Below, one piece after another: positions 19,510-29,381 of a DNA stretch of 64,000 nt; the first letter of the stretch is position 1; each line of letters begins with the position of its first letter. The stretch is from positions 62,001 through 126,000 of the forward strand of contig NZ_PVBM01000007.1 in assembly GCF_002968575.1 (NCBI RefSeq). Reading direction: 5' to 3'. The position numbers were made by a program, and so were the translations under genes. The stretch comes from Neorhizobium huautlense (lineage in GTDB: Bacteria > Pseudomonadota > Alphaproteobacteria > Rhizobiales > Rhizobiaceae). Under the pieces are notes generated by a model. That model made no database searches. It was not told where the DNA came from and worked only from the letters and a program-made list of their open reading frames with translations.

Positions 19510-20463
19510 ATGCGCCACGACCGTCGCCTTTCCCGATGCGTATGCAGAGCGTTCCTAGCCCTCACGGCAGGCTTCGCAGCTGCGACGAGTGAAACTAATG
19601 GGGAGGAAATTTTCCAAAAAATTCCGGCACTTTCTGGTATTTTCGCGATCTCACCTCTTTCATCGAGGAAGATTTCCCAAACTCTCATCTCTGCGCCTTC
19701 GGGTGGCACAAACCAGATCCCCTGCCCTTCATCTAAAATGATCGTCAGCGCCGCTGGCGTAAGCTGCGGACGTTCGATCCTTGATAACTATTTTGGTGAC
19801 ATTCCGCTCCAAAGAGAAAGAATACTAAATTCGTCTTCAAACATGACGAGTGGTGCCAATCCTGATGGGTCCGGCGTCAGACCCTCAAGCTTAAAACCTC
19901 CAAGGATCAAAAGTGGGCAGGGGGCTCTCGAATGCGGTCCCTCGCCGTTGATGCCAGCCGACGTCCAACGTCTCGTCGCCGAAACCGCGAGACGCTACGA
20001 GGTCAACGAAGACTTGGCAGTGGCAATTGCTTGGGCCGAGAGCGATTTCGACACGAAACGAAATTCCCCTAAGGGCGCGCGTGGTCCGATGCAACTGATG
20101 CCCGAGACCGCTGCTCGCTTCGGCGTTGAGGACATTTGCGACCCAGCACAAAACGTCGAAGGCGGGGTAAGATACCTCCGGGTACTACAGGAGGAATTTA
20201 AGAATCCTCTCTTGATTGCGGCCGCTTACAACGGTGGCGAGCAGCGCATTTACCAATATGCCGGGATTCCGCCCTTTCCCGAAACCGTCAGATATGTCGC
20301 CAAGGTGATCAACTATCAACTCGGTCTGAGGATGCCCACGCCGAAATCTCGCGTTGGCATCAGCGGGGCTCGCACGTCTGCGGGGACCGATCGCGGCAAA
20401 GAGATACGCATTGTCCCGATTGAAAAGAATGGCCGGTTTATCGGCGGTGTGATGCATTTTTGA
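19510..20463 (+). CDS. virB1: T4SS lytic transglycosylase VirB1
   Basis: A 317-residue periplasmic muramidase that opens peptidoglycan for assembly of the secretion channel. An N-terminal export signal (about residues 1-27) is followed by ~115 residues of linker. Then comes a lysozyme-like SLT domain with the catalytic Glu at residue 177 (AIAWAESDF) and the motifs GPMQLMPETAARFG and AAAYNGGEQRI. It is the first gene of the T4SS operon and has a 12-nt gap to virB2. Confidence 0.9.
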   Translation: MRHDRRLSRCVCRAFLALTAGFAAATSETNGEEIFQKIPALSGIFAISPLSSRKISQTLISAPSGGTNQIPCPSSKMIVSAAGVSCGRSILDNYFGDIPLQRERILNSSSNMTSGANPDGSGVRPSSLKPPRIKSGQGALECGPSPLMPADVQRLVAETARRYEVNEDLAVAIAWAESDFDTKRNSPKGARGPMQLMPETAARFGVEDICDPAQNVEGGVRYLRVLQEEFKNPLLIAAAYNGGEQRIYQYAGIPPFPETVRYVAKVINYQLGLRMPTPKSRVGISGARTSAGTDRGKEIRIVPIEKNGRFIGGVMHF

Positions 20464-20475
20464 AGGAGAAAAACG

Positions 20476-20817
20476 ATGCATACCCCATTGCAGAAGATCG
20501 AGCGACGGGCACCGAAAGGTGTAGCCCTGATAGGCATCATCGCCCTCCTCCAGATCATCACCGCCGATACCGCCCTGGCTCAAACCAGCGGTGGCGGTGC
20601 TTTCGCACCGCTTGAAACGGCCGTTCAGATGATCGTCGATTTCATTACCGGCCCCTTTGGCCGGCTTCTGGCGATCATTGCAGTGATCGGGCTTGGGTTT
20701 TTGGCCTTTGCTGGTCGCCTTTCCTGGTTCACGGCTGGGGCTGTCGTCATCGGTATCGGCTTGGTATTTGGCGCGCCGGCGATCGTCGACCAGATGATAT
20801 CAGCGGTCGGACAGTGA
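20476..20817 (+). CDS. virB2: T4SS major pilin VirB2
   Basis: A 113-residue pilin precursor. A long leader ends in ADTALA, with the mature protein probably starting at QTSGGGAFAP. Two hydrophobic helices (FGRLLAIIAVIGLGFLAFAG and WFTAGAVVIGIGLVFGAPAI) separated by a short basic/polar loop are the VirB2 hallmark. It is followed 3 nt later by virB3. Confidence 0.9.
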   Translation: MHTPLQKIERRAPKGVALIGIIALLQIITADTALAQTSGGGAFAPLETAVQMIVDFITGPFGRLLAIIAVIGLGFLAFAGRLSWFTAGAVVIGIGLVFGAPAIVDQMISAVGQ

Positions 20818-20820
20818 CCG

Positions 20821-21123
20821 ATGACTGCACTTGTCGAAGATGAAAGGCCAACTCTCACGCCACTTGTGGTCGGCTTGACTAGGTCACCGACGTTATGGGG
20901 CGTTCCCTATATGGCAGTCGTCATCATCGTGGGCATCACCATTATCGGCTGGCTCGCGACGAACGATCTTTTGGCACTCTTGATCGCACCAGCCACCTAT
21001 CTTGTCCTATTCTCGCTCTGCGCCTTCGACAGCAAGATACTCGACGTGCTGCAAGTTGCCTCTCGCACAACCCCCCGGACGCCTAACAAGCATTTCTGGG
21101 GCTCGAACTCTTACGGGCCGTAA
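20821..21123 (+). CDS. virB3: T4SS inner-membrane protein VirB3
   Basis: A 100-residue protein with two adjacent hydrophobic segments after the conserved TPLVVGLTRSPTLWGVPY stretch, matching the VirB3 family. It usually acts with the VirB4 ATPase in pilus assembly. It ends 2 nt before virB4. Confidence 0.92.
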   Translation: MTALVEDERPTLTPLVVGLTRSPTLWGVPYMAVVIIVGITIIGWLATNDLLALLIAPATYLVLFSLCAFDSKILDVLQVASRTTPRTPNKHFWGSNSYGP

Positions 21124-21125
21124 CC

Positions 21126-23585
21126 ATGCTGGAGGTGGTCAGGCAAGAGCTTGGTTTCGGCCCCATCGCCCGAAGGGAGCGGCCGATGTCGCGACATATC
21201 CCGTATCTGCGGCATGTGTCGGATACCATCATTGGACTTGAAAACGGATCGCTCCTGAGCGTCATCAAGTTGCAGGGGTTATTCTTCCAAACGGAAGACC
21301 AGGCTGAACTCAATATGCGTTCAGTCGTACAAAATACAATGATCCGGGCTCTCGGCTCCAGCCGCTATTCACTTTGGTCGACGGTGGTGCGGAGAGAAGT
21401 CGAAACCGACCTTGATGCCACCTTCGATGATGGGTTCTGCGATCTTTTGAACAGACGCTATATGGACCAGTTGCGCGACAAGCGCATGTTCAAAAACGAA
21501 ATCTACCTTACCATCATACGCTCGGGGATGCGTGGTGTTCTCGGCATTGGTGATCGTTTCAACAAGATTTTCAGGCGTTCGGACAGGCGTGGCAAACGAC
21601 AGCAGAGCCCTGACGACATCACCGAGCTTGAGGAGCTTGTTGCCACCATCGTGCAGGATCTCAGCAAATATGGTGCCCATGCGCTTGGCATCGCCCATCG
21701 GACGCGTCACGACGACCCCATACAGGCAGAAGAGCAGACGGACGGGACGCGGACAGAACCTTTTTCTGAACCCTGTGAATTCTTCAATACGATCCTGACC
21801 TGCGGCGCGCCAAAAAAAATGCGCCTGCCGCGCATGGGGATCCGCAACTTTGTCGGCAGCTCACGACTGCATTTCGGCAAGCGGACCATGCAGGCGCAAG
21901 CGGCTGTCGATGAAGACAGTCGCTATGGCGCTATATTGTCGATCAAAGAATATCCCCCTTTTACCGGCCCCGGCATGCTGGATGGTCTTTTACAGGTCAA
22001 CCACGAGTTTATACTTACCCAGTCATTCACCATCGCCGACAAGCCGATTGCGCAGGAGCGGATTTCCCGACTGCAAAGACAAATTAGGGCCTCGGATGAA
22101 GCCGGCAGCTCGGTCGAACTTGAGATCGACTATGCGCTAAATAGCCTGATGAACCAGGAGGCCGTATTTGGCTTCCATCACCTGTCGTTACTTTGCCTGT
22201 CGCGCGATCTGGACGGCATCAGCCGCAGTGTTTCTGAGCTTGGCGCCTGCCTCACCGATATGAACATCAATTGGCTGCGCGAGGACCTCAACCTTGAAGC
22301 GGCTTTTTGGGCGCAGCTTCCAGGCAATCATTCCTACATTGCGCGCAAGGCGATGTTATCGAGCGCAAATTTTTCGGGCCTGTCCTCTATGCATAATTTT
22401 GCCACCGGACAGGCGGACCGCACACATTGGGGCCTGCCGATCACCATCCTCGAGACGACGTCGCAGACCCCCTACTGGTTCAATTTTCATCGCCGTGACA
22501 TCGGCCACTTCTTGGTCACCGGCCCGACGGGATCGGGGAAGACTGTTGTATTAACCTTCCTACTTTCGCAGGCCATGCGTGTTTCACCGAAGCCAAAGGC
22601 GGTATTCTTCGACAAGGATCGGGGCGCAGAGATCTTCATAAGAGCGATCGGGGGCTCCTACGAGATCTTGGTGCCGGGAACGCCGACCGGCTTTAACCCG
22701 CTGCAACTCGACAATACAGGTCCGAACCGTGATTTCCTCCTCCGGCTCACCAAGGCGATGCTGCGATCTGGCGATCGCAGCGAACTCACCCAGGAAGACG
22801 AGGACACACTGGAAAGGGCAATCCTGCGCCTGATGCAAGAGCCGCGGGCCGAGCGAAACCTTATAAACCTCGCAGGCCTTCTGATCGGCCGCTCACGGGC
22901 GGATGCCAATGACCTTCATTCTCGCCTTCGCGCTTGGATCGATGGCGAGAAGGCCTGGCTGTTTAATGCCGCAGACGACGTCCTGTCGCTGTCGTCCCGT
23001 CGCGTCTTCGGTTTCGACATGACCCACATTCTCGCAAACGAGGACGTCCGCACGCCGGCGCTGATGTACCTTTACCACCGCCTTGACGAGCTGCTCGATG
23101 GAAATCCCGCGATGTTCTTCATGGACGAAGGTTGGCAGCTTTTAATGGACGAGACGTTTAGCAACTTCATCATCGACAAGATGAAGACGATCCGAAAGCT
23201 GAACGGCATTGTCGGCTTCGGCACACAATCTGCGGCCGACATCGCTAAGGCGAAAGCCTCCCATACGTTGATTGAGCAGACGGCCACCCATATTCACTTT
23301 CCCAACCCCCGAGCCGACGAAGAAAGCTATATCAAACGCTTTGACCTCACGATGAAGGAATTCAACTTCATCAAGGCCACGCCTCCGGAAAAAAGGACCT
23401 TCCTGATCAAGCACGGCAATGACTCCGTCATCGCCAGACTCGATCTGTCGGCCATGCCCGATCTCGTCAAGGTTCTGTCTGGGCGTAAAGAGACGATCGA
23501 GGAATGTGCACGCCTGCGCGAACTTCATGGCGAGGAACCGGAGCGTTGGCTTGCTCGGTTCTGTGGATGGGAGACGGGCGAATGA
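21126..23585 (+). CDS. virB4: T4SS ATPase VirB4
   Basis: An 819-residue ATPase that energises pilus biogenesis and substrate transfer at the inner membrane. Walker A is GPTGSGKT at residues 466-473, and Walker B is MFFMDEGW with D667/E668. The N-terminal ~400 residues are the CagE/TrbE/VirB domain. The family length is normal and there is no frameshift. Its TGA overlaps the ATG of the following transglycosylase gene (ATGA). Confidence 0.96.
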   Translation: MLEVVRQELGFGPIARRERPMSRHIPYLRHVSDTIIGLENGSLLSVIKLQGLFFQTEDQAELNMRSVVQNTMIRALGSSRYSLWSTVVRREVETDLDATFDDGFCDLLNRRYMDQLRDKRMFKNEIYLTIIRSGMRGVLGIGDRFNKIFRRSDRRGKRQQSPDDITELEELVATIVQDLSKYGAHALGIAHRTRHDDPIQAEEQTDGTRTEPFSEPCEFFNTILTCGAPKKMRLPRMGIRNFVGSSRLHFGKRTMQAQAAVDEDSRYGAILSIKEYPPFTGPGMLDGLLQVNHEFILTQSFTIADKPIAQERISRLQRQIRASDEAGSSVELEIDYALNSLMNQEAVFGFHHLSLLCLSRDLDGISRSVSELGACLTDMNINWLREDLNLEAAFWAQLPGNHSYIARKAMLSSANFSGLSSMHNFATGQADRTHWGLPITILETTSQTPYWFNFHRRDIGHFLVTGPTGSGKTVVLTFLLSQAMRVSPKPKAVFFDKDRGAEIFIRAIGGSYEILVPGTPTGFNPLQLDNTGPNRDFLLRLTKAMLRSGDRSELTQEDEDTLERAILRLMQEPRAERNLINLAGLLIGRSRADANDLHSRLRAWIDGEKAWLFNAADDVLSLSSRRVFGFDMTHILANEDVRTPALMYLYHRLDELLDGNPAMFFMDEGWQLLMDETFSNFIIDKMKTIRKLNGIVGFGTQSAADIAKAKASHTLIEQTATHIHFPNPRADEESYIKRFDLTMKEFNFIKATPPEKRTFLIKHGNDSVIARLDLSAMPDLVKVLSGRKETIEECARLRELHGEEPERWLARFCGWETGE

Positions 23586-24670
23586 AGGGGCGGTCTGTCC
23601 TATGGCTGTTGAGCAGCGCACTGGCGCTCTCGATTGTAGATCCGGCCTCTTCTCAAGTTCCGGTCATCGATCGGGCGGTCCTGGCAATCGATACCCACCG
23701 GGACCGGATTTCCTCAAATATTGAGGAAACGGATTATAACCGTTTTTCCGTTGGCAAGAGCGTGACCTGCTCGATTTATCAGCCCGGTCGGACCGGAGAT
23801 GCCGCCTCGACCGCGGCGGCCAATCCAGAGATCACGGAGCTCGTGAGGCGTATCGCTCGGGAGGAGGATGTCAACGAGAGCCTGTTTTTAGCTTTGGTTT
23901 ATCAGGAGAGCCGTTTTAATCCCTGTGCCAGATCGCCGGCCGGAGCAATCGGACTAGCGCAACTCATGCCGGAGACGGCAAGAGAGCTTGGGGTCGATCC
24001 CTATGACATGGAAGACAACCTGTCGGGCGGAGCCCGATACTTAAAACAACAGCTGCAACGGTTTGGCGGCAATCCAAAACTTGCATTGGCGGCCTATAAC
24101 GCCGGTCCTGGCCGTGTTGTCACATATGGCGGCATTCCGCCTTTCAAAGAAACACAAGGTTATGTTGCGGCTATAACCCAAAAATGGCTGCCCGCCTTCG
24201 GCGGGGCGAACGTTGCCGGCATACCGGCTCAGTATGGTGGCGATGCGACCGCTTTTAATCAGATGCGAAATTCCGCCATTAGGGCGATGGCGACGGGACA
24301 AGCTATCTCCGATGGGAGCGGCAACGTTACCTCCTGGTTTCAGCAGTTGGGCCAGATGCCGAGCGGCGCCGTGCAGGATAGTTGGGATCATAATTCGGGA
24401 GCCCGGAACGCAAATCTTGAAATGCTGAACCAGGTCATTCGTCTCGGGATAACGATCGCAGATCTCGCCAACTCCCGGAATGCTCTTCAGATCAGCGGCT
24501 TGTCCGGCTCATCGCACACGGGAAGCTATAGCCAAAACGGCGGCGATGGCGATCCCGGGGCTGGTTTTTGCGATGGCCGCCGGGGGGTTGCATGGAACCC
24601 GAAGGAAAAGGCTTGCGTGCAGGTGCGCGAACGGTTGGCCGATATAGCACTGATGTTGAACGCTCGATGA
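23582..24670 (+). CDS. Second T4SS lytic transglycosylase with VirB5-like N-terminus
   Basis: A 362-residue exported protein from [10 protein letters not shown], whose ATG overlaps the virB4 stop; a longer frame into virB4 is not needed. After the signal peptide the mature protein starts [17 protein letters not shown], closely resembling the mature start of the adjacent VirB5. Then comes an SLT domain with catalytic Glu109 ([10 protein letters not shown]) and [24 protein letters not shown]. The C-terminal ~150 residues are polar, ending with [17 protein letters not shown]. Its position between virB4 and virB5 shows it belongs to the secretion machine in addition to VirB1. Confidence 0.88.
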   Translation: MKGRSVLWLLSSALALSIVDPASSQVPVIDRAVLAIDTHRDRISSNIEETDYNRFSVGKSVTCSIYQPGRTGDAASTAAANPEITELVRRIAREEDVNESLFLALVYQESRFNPCARSPAGAIGLAQLMPETARELGVDPYDMEDNLSGGARYLKQQLQRFGGNPKLALAAYNAGPGRVVTYGGIPPFKETQGYVAAITQKWLPAFGGANVAGIPAQYGGDATAFNQMRNSAIRAMATGQAISDGSGNVTSWFQQLGQMPSGAVQDSWDHNSGARNANLEMLNQVIRLGITIADLANSRNALQISGLSGSSHTGSYSQNGGDGDPGAGFCDGRRGVAWNPKEKACVQVRERLADIALMLNAR

Positions 24671-24681
24671 GGAGACATGCC

Positions 24682-25383
24682 ATGAAGAGAATGATGTTCG
24701 TTGCATTCCTGCTGCCCATTGCATCCGCCGCATTCGCGCAGGTGCCTGTCATCGACAATGCAAATTTGCGCGTTGCTAGAAAAACCTCTGAGACAACAGA
24801 CAAGATCCTCGAAACCAACAGGCAAGTTCTCAAGACGGCCGAGGAAACCTTAAAGGCCGTAACTGGCGATCGCGGCAACGACGCCAGCCCTCTGCAAAAC
24901 CTTGCAGTGGGCCGGGGTTTCAGTGTCTCGCAGCTACCGTCTTTTGACCGCCTGATGTCAGGTGGGGCCGCAAATCTCGGGAGCGTGAGCCCAGATGTCG
25001 CGGAGGTCGCAACGACGCTCATCAATGGCCTCAAGCTCGTCAAAAACCTTTCGGGCCGCGAGGACAGCTCGTTTTCGGGAGACAAGTCCTACGAAGAGAT
25101 GGTGAAGACGGTAGTTGGCGTGGCCGCCCTTGTCGCCGGCTCGCAGCAAGCCGTTCAGACCCGCCGCACGTCGCTCGAACAGGCGGGTTCAAAAATTGGT
25201 CAAGCCAAGGATATCAAAGGCTCGATCGACCAGAATACGCAGCTCCAGGTCCAAGCCGGCCTCACCATCAACGAATTGATCGGCGTCATGAATGGCGCTG
25301 TGTCTTCGCTGCAGGCCGACAATCAGCGTCGGCTGACGGACATGTCTAACTCCAAAAAAGCACTCAGCTATACCGAAGAGTGA
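24682..25383 (+). CDS. virB5: T4SS minor pilus component VirB5
   Basis: A 233-residue exported, mostly helical protein from MKRMMFVAFL with GAGGAGA upstream. The signal peptide ends AAFAQ and the mature protein starts VPVIDNANLRVARKT. Long amphipathic helices with DKILETNRQVLKTAEETLKAV and a C-terminal helix region fit the VirB5/TrbJ-like family. Length is typical. It sits in the normal VirB5 slot before the lipoprotein and virB6. Confidence 0.85.
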   Translation: MKRMMFVAFLLPIASAAFAQVPVIDNANLRVARKTSETTDKILETNRQVLKTAEETLKAVTGDRGNDASPLQNLAVGRGFSVSQLPSFDRLMSGGAANLGSVSPDVAEVATTLINGLKLVKNLSGREDSSFSGDKSYEEMVKTVVGVAALVAGSQQAVQTRRTSLEQAGSKIGQAKDIKGSIDQNTQLQVQAGLTINELIGVMNGAVSSLQADNQRRLTDMSNSKKALSYTEE

Positions 25384-25390
25384 GCTCATC

Positions 25391-25600
25391 ATGACCGCCA
25401 GGATGTTTGCTTTCCTACTTGCTGCTGGCGCCCTTGCCGGCTGCGGTAGCGCTTACAAGGAAAAGACCGCGCCCTGCAGAAGACCCGCCAATCTGACCTC
25501 CTATGCACCTCATCCTCGGCCGGATTGCGGTCCGACGGCGAGGATAAATAGCAACGCATCGAGCGTTTTGGCGGCGATCGATGCGATGGTGGTAAGATAG
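25391..25600 (+). CDS. VirB7-like / entry-exclusion lipoprotein
   Basis: A 69-residue lipoprotein precursor with lipobox LAGC (C at residue 18) and a Cys-containing mature part ending NSNASSVLAAIDAMVVR. Small lipoproteins here act as VirB7, which stabilises VirB9, or as Eex-type exclusion proteins. The gene comes before virB6 rather than after it. The ATG follows the virB5 stop by 7 nt. Confidence 0.8.
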   Translation: MTARMFAFLLAAGALAGCGSAYKEKTAPCRRPANLTSYAPHPRPDCGPTARINSNASSVLAAIDAMVVR

Positions 25601-25611
25601 GAGCTGCCGGC

Positions 25612-26640
25612 ATGCACGATTTCCTTGGTGATCTTCTGGCAAGAGTTGAAAGGACGGGAGCAAACTTCTCTGAAGAGGCCTTCGGAATCGTCGGCGACGA
25701 AGTCGTGCCATTCCTCACCATCCTCTTCATTGCCTATGTCAGTTATTACGGCGTCCAGCTGGTGATGGGAACGGCGCGGGTCAGCATCAGCGAGATCATC
25801 AGCCGGGTCGTGCGGATGCTGGTCATCCTAGCGCTGGTCAGCGAGTGGAGAAATTTCAACAGCCTTTTTTACGCCTGGCTGACGGATACGCCCGAAGATG
25901 TCGGACGGGCGATTCTCACCGCCACTGGCACCGGCATCACCGAGCCCACCAACGGGCTTTCGCTGATCTGGAAAACGGCAAATGAAGCCGCCTCTGCTTT
26001 TGCCGAGCAGTCTGGTTTTCTTTCCGTCCTTCCTTCCATGGTCGGATTTTTAATCCTGCTGTGTGTTGCGGTCTTCATCGCGGTGGCGCTGGCTATCCTT
26101 TTGCTTGCAAAGGTAATGATGTGGGTGCTGATCGGCACTGCTCCGATCTTCATCGCCTGCATGCTTTTCGAACGGTCCCGAGGCCTCGGCGTTGCCTGGT
26201 TTCAGCAGGTACTGATGTATGCGCTCATTCCTCTGTTCGTCTATGTCGTTGCCGCTTTCTTGATTGCAGCGCTGGATCCAGAGCTGACCAAGGTGACGAA
26301 CGCCGCTGGTCAGAAAGAGCTTCGGCTGAGCGACATCTCCGCCCTTCTTCTGCTCTGCTGCGCCGGTGCGTTTGTGCTTTTCAACATCCAGGTGCTTGCG
26401 CAGGGCATTACCGGCGGGGTTGCCGCTGGAATCGGAAGAGTTGCCCGCAACACGGGACGGTTCGTGTCCTGGACGCTGCCGAAGGCGGCGGTCGGGGTGG
26501 GGCGTGCATTATTAGGGATTGCTGGTGATCTCGGGATGAAAGCGAAAGCCAGAACGATGGAAGGCATGAGAACAAATATTCGAAATGCAACTGCCGAAGC
26601 GATGCAGAACCGCATCAGCAGCAACAGCCTTCCCCGTTGA
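25612..26640 (+). CDS. virB6: T4SS polytopic membrane protein VirB6
   Basis: A 342-residue inner-membrane protein with five to six hydrophobic segments, including SVLPSMVGFLILLCVAVFIA and the conserved VMMWVLIGTAPIFIACMLFE stretch. A large periplasmic loop and a basic C-terminal tail are as expected for VirB6/TrbL. It forms part of the substrate channel with VirB8. The spacing to the lipoprotein gene is 11 nt. Confidence 0.93.
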   Translation: MHDFLGDLLARVERTGANFSEEAFGIVGDEVVPFLTILFIAYVSYYGVQLVMGTARVSISEIISRVVRMLVILALVSEWRNFNSLFYAWLTDTPEDVGRAILTATGTGITEPTNGLSLIWKTANEAASAFAEQSGFLSVLPSMVGFLILLCVAVFIAVALAILLLAKVMMWVLIGTAPIFIACMLFERSRGLGVAWFQQVLMYALIPLFVYVVAAFLIAALDPELTKVTNAAGQKELRLSDISALLLLCCAGAFVLFNIQVLAQGITGGVAAGIGRVARNTGRFVSWTLPKAAVGVGRALLGIAGDLGMKAKARTMEGMRTNIRNATAEAMQNRISSNSLPR

Positions 26641-26674
26641 ACCCGTTATTCGTCATTGTCTTGGAGTACCACGG

Positions 26675-27370
26675 ATGACCCAATCGCATGAGGCTGCTCT
26701 TTATAGCTATTTTCAGGATGGCCAGCGCTGGGAACAGGAAATCTTGAAGCAGGCGGAGCGATCGCGAACGATCGCCTGGTTCCTTACCACCATCTTCGGC
26801 ACGATCACATTGTTGTCGTTGACGGCACTCATCATGCTCGTGCCGCTCAAGACGTTTGAGCCCTATATCATCGAAGTCGACAAAAACACGGGCTACCTCG
26901 AGGTTAAATCCGGTCTCACCCGATCTGGGAAGCTGACCGACCAGCAAGCCGTCACCCAGGCCAATGTCGTGCGCTACATTCGTGCACGCGAGAGCTACGA
27001 TCCTTTTGCGATCACGGAAAATTTCGGCATTGCCGCACTTCTTTCTGCGGAGCACGCGGCGCGGGAGTTGCAGGAGCTTTATAGCGCGGCCAATCCGGAT
27101 AATCCGGCAAAGGTCTACGGCAAAAACCGGCAAGTGACAGTCGAGATCAAGTCCGTCTCCTTCCCAAATTCTAGCACCGCCTTGGTCCGGTTTTCGACCA
27201 CCGAAAAGTCAGACACCGATCAGATCATGCGCCATTTTATTTCGGTGGTTCGGTATCGTTACACCGAAACCCCTGCCACCAATGAGTGGCGGTTTGAAAA
27301 TCCGCTCGGCTTCCAGGTCTATAACTACCGTCGCGACCAGGAGACGGTAACGCCGGGAGAGGCCGGATGA
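26675..27370 (+). CDS. virB8: T4SS bitopic inner-membrane protein VirB8
   Basis: A 231-residue protein from MTQSHEAALYSYFQDGQRW, chosen because GGAG lies upstream and VirB8 proteins begin this way; a start at 26585 would overlap virB6. A single membrane segment at about residues 30-53 is followed by the periplasmic NTF2-like domain, with PYIIEVDKNTGYLE and NVVRYIRARESYDP as family signatures. The stop overlaps virB9 (ATGA). Confidence 0.94.
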   Translation: MTQSHEAALYSYFQDGQRWEQEILKQAERSRTIAWFLTTIFGTITLLSLTALIMLVPLKTFEPYIIEVDKNTGYLEVKSGLTRSGKLTDQQAVTQANVVRYIRARESYDPFAITENFGIAALLSAEHAARELQELYSAANPDNPAKVYGKNRQVTVEIKSVSFPNSSTALVRFSTTEKSDTDQIMRHFISVVRYRYTETPATNEWRFENPLGFQVYNYRRDQETVTPGEAG

Positions 27371-28176
27371 TGAGGCGACTTACCCTCCCAGCGGCCTTTA
27401 TTGTCGCCATCGCCAGCGAGGCTCTTGCCGCCCAAGTGCCGCGGGCGGGCTCGCTTGATCAACGAGTTACCAGCGTTGTCTATCAGGCCAATAATGTCGT
27501 GAAGGTTTCCGCCACCTACGGCATCTCGACGATGATCGTTTTCGACGAAGACGAAAAATTCGAAACCATCTCGCTTGGCGACACTGATAGCTGGCAGGTC
27601 GCTCCGTCGGATAAGGGCAATATCCTGTTTATAAAACCGGTCGCAAAAGATGTCGCCACCAATATGAATGTGGTGACCTCCAAGAGGATCTATTTCCTTG
27701 AACTCAACGACCATGCACCGAGCGACGGCAAACAGGTGTTCGCCATCCGCTTTATTTATCCCGAAAAGGACTTGAATGCACGATTGCGTAAGGAAGCCGA
27801 ACATCGGGCGGCCTTCCCCAATGTCTGGAATATCGACACGGCGAACGTCAACATCAACTATTCGTTTTCGGGCGATCGGGCGCTGAAGCCGCAGATGATC
27901 TTTGATGACGGCAAGAAGACTTTCTTCAGATTCCAAAGGCGGATACCGGCCATTTTCGCCGTCCAATCCGATTTTTCGGAATCGCTGCGCAACTTTCGCA
28001 AAGAGGGCGACTACATCGTCGTCGATGGCGTTGCCACACAATATACACTGCGCGATGGCGACCAATGGACCTGCATTTTTAATCTCAAAAGATCTGACTT
28101 CGCTGTTTCGGACCCAGACACCCTGGGGCCGGTTTTCGACACGCAAGCAACCACGCGTTGGAGGAGCGGCAATTGA
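27367..28176 (+). CDS. virB9: T4SS outer-membrane core protein VirB9
   Basis: A 269-residue exported protein with a signal peptide ending ALAAQ. The N-terminal domain has TSVVYQANNVVKVSATYG and GDTDSWQV; the C-terminal domain has NINYSFSGDRALKPQMIFDDGKKTFFRF, typical of VirB9/CagX. With VirB7 and VirB10 it builds the outer-membrane ring. The TGA shares its last base with the virB10 ATG. Confidence 0.95.
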   Translation: MMRRLTLPAAFIVAIASEALAAQVPRAGSLDQRVTSVVYQANNVVKVSATYGISTMIVFDEDEKFETISLGDTDSWQVAPSDKGNILFIKPVAKDVATNMNVVTSKRIYFLELNDHAPSDGKQVFAIRFIYPEKDLNARLRKEAEHRAAFPNVWNIDTANVNINYSFSGDRALKPQMIFDDGKKTFFRFQRRIPAIFAVQSDFSESLRNFRKEGDYIVVDGVATQYTLRDGDQWTCIFNLKRSDFAVSDPDTLGPVFDTQATTRWRSGN

Positions 28177-29381
28177 TGAAGCTAAGCCCCGAATTGCAGG
28201 CAATGGTTGCGGCCGACAACGCGGCAGTCAGCGACAGGAACGCCGCACGCAATCAGACGCTTGGAATGGCGAGCCTGTTATTGGGCGGCGTCATCGCTGC
28301 CTATTTTGCCCTCACAAACTCGACGCAAAAGCCCGAAAACAATGTCCAGAGCGACGAGGAATTTCGAACAACGACTTTTCGGCCGCCGTCATTTTTAAGA
28401 GAGACCGAAAAACCGAACCCTGAGCCTCCACAACCGGTCATCCATCTGCCGCCTCCCCCACCGTCGGTCGAACCGTCACCTCAAACGACGACATTCGACG
28501 TTCCTCCACCGCCCGATGTAATTTCGCCGCCACAGGCCTCGCCACCTGTCGAGCAGGCCTTCCCGGAGCGATACAAGTCAAAGCTGGTCACGCTTAATCA
28601 AGGCAAGCCGGGTGGAACAGGAAGCGAAATCGAGGAAGATCCGTCAGGACTGGTGGTTGCCGGAGAAGACCGCAACAGCAAATATCTTAACGCCGCTGCC
28701 GGTCTTTCCGACCGCAGTGCAAGGGCAGGCCGGATCGAGCGGATTGATGCCATGGTCCCGGAGGGGACCTTGATTCCCGGTATTTTGGAAACCGCGATCA
28801 ACAGCGACCTGCCCGGCCAGATCAGGGCACTTACATCTGAGGACGTCTATTCGTTTGATGGACGGCGTATCCTCGTCCCGGCTGGCACACGCCTCATTGG
28901 CGAATATCAGTCGGAATTGACGCGGGGCCAAAAGCGGGTTTTTGTCATCTGGAGCCGCCTAATTCGCGATGATGGCGTGTCCATCCGGCTCAATTCGATC
29001 GGCGCCGATAGCCTGGGGCGTTCAGGGCTGACCGGCCATGTGGACAACAAGTTCCGTGAACGGTTCGGCGCGTCAATGATGCTGTCGATCGTTGGTGCCG
29101 GTGCCAGCTATCTGACCGGCTACGGAAGCAGACAATCGTCCGGTAACCGCGATGACGCCGAGCGCGGCGCAGAGCTTGCACGCGAAACCATCGCCGAAAC
29201 TTTCAGCGATATGGCAAATACGGTCCTTGCCGAAAACCTACGCATCCCACCGACAATCAGTGTTGCTCAAGGGGAGCGCATCTTTGTCTATGTGCGCCAG
29301 GACCTCGATTTCAGCGGCCTTTACGACGATCCCGTCACCGAAGCGATGAAGGAGATCAGACGTGAACGTCGCGGCAGGTAA
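28176..29381 (+). CDS. virB10: T4SS core energy-sensing protein VirB10
   Basis: A 401-residue bitopic protein from MKLSPELQAM. It has an N-terminal cytoplasmic tail, a membrane segment at about residues 27-46, a Pro-rich periplasmic linker (residues about 70-125) and the C-terminal TrbI/VirB10 beta-barrel domain (VPEGTLIPGILETAINSDLPG, RRILVPAGTRLIGEYQS). The antenna-helix region around SIVGAGASYLTGYG is present. The last 20 nt overlap virB11. Confidence 0.96.
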   Translation: MKLSPELQAMVAADNAAVSDRNAARNQTLGMASLLLGGVIAAYFALTNSTQKPENNVQSDEEFRTTTFRPPSFLRETEKPNPEPPQPVIHLPPPPPSVEPSPQTTTFDVPPPPDVISPPQASPPVEQAFPERYKSKLVTLNQGKPGGTGSEIEEDPSGLVVAGEDRNSKYLNAAAGLSDRSARAGRIERIDAMVPEGTLIPGILETAINSDLPGQIRALTSEDVYSFDGRRILVPAGTRLIGEYQSELTRGQKRVFVIWSRLIRDDGVSIRLNSIGADSLGRSGLTGHVDNKFRERFGASMMLSIVGAGASYLTGYGSRQSSGNRDDAERGAELARETIAETFSDMANTVLAENLRIPPTISVAQGERIFVYVRQDLDFSGLYDDPVTEAMKEIRRERRGR

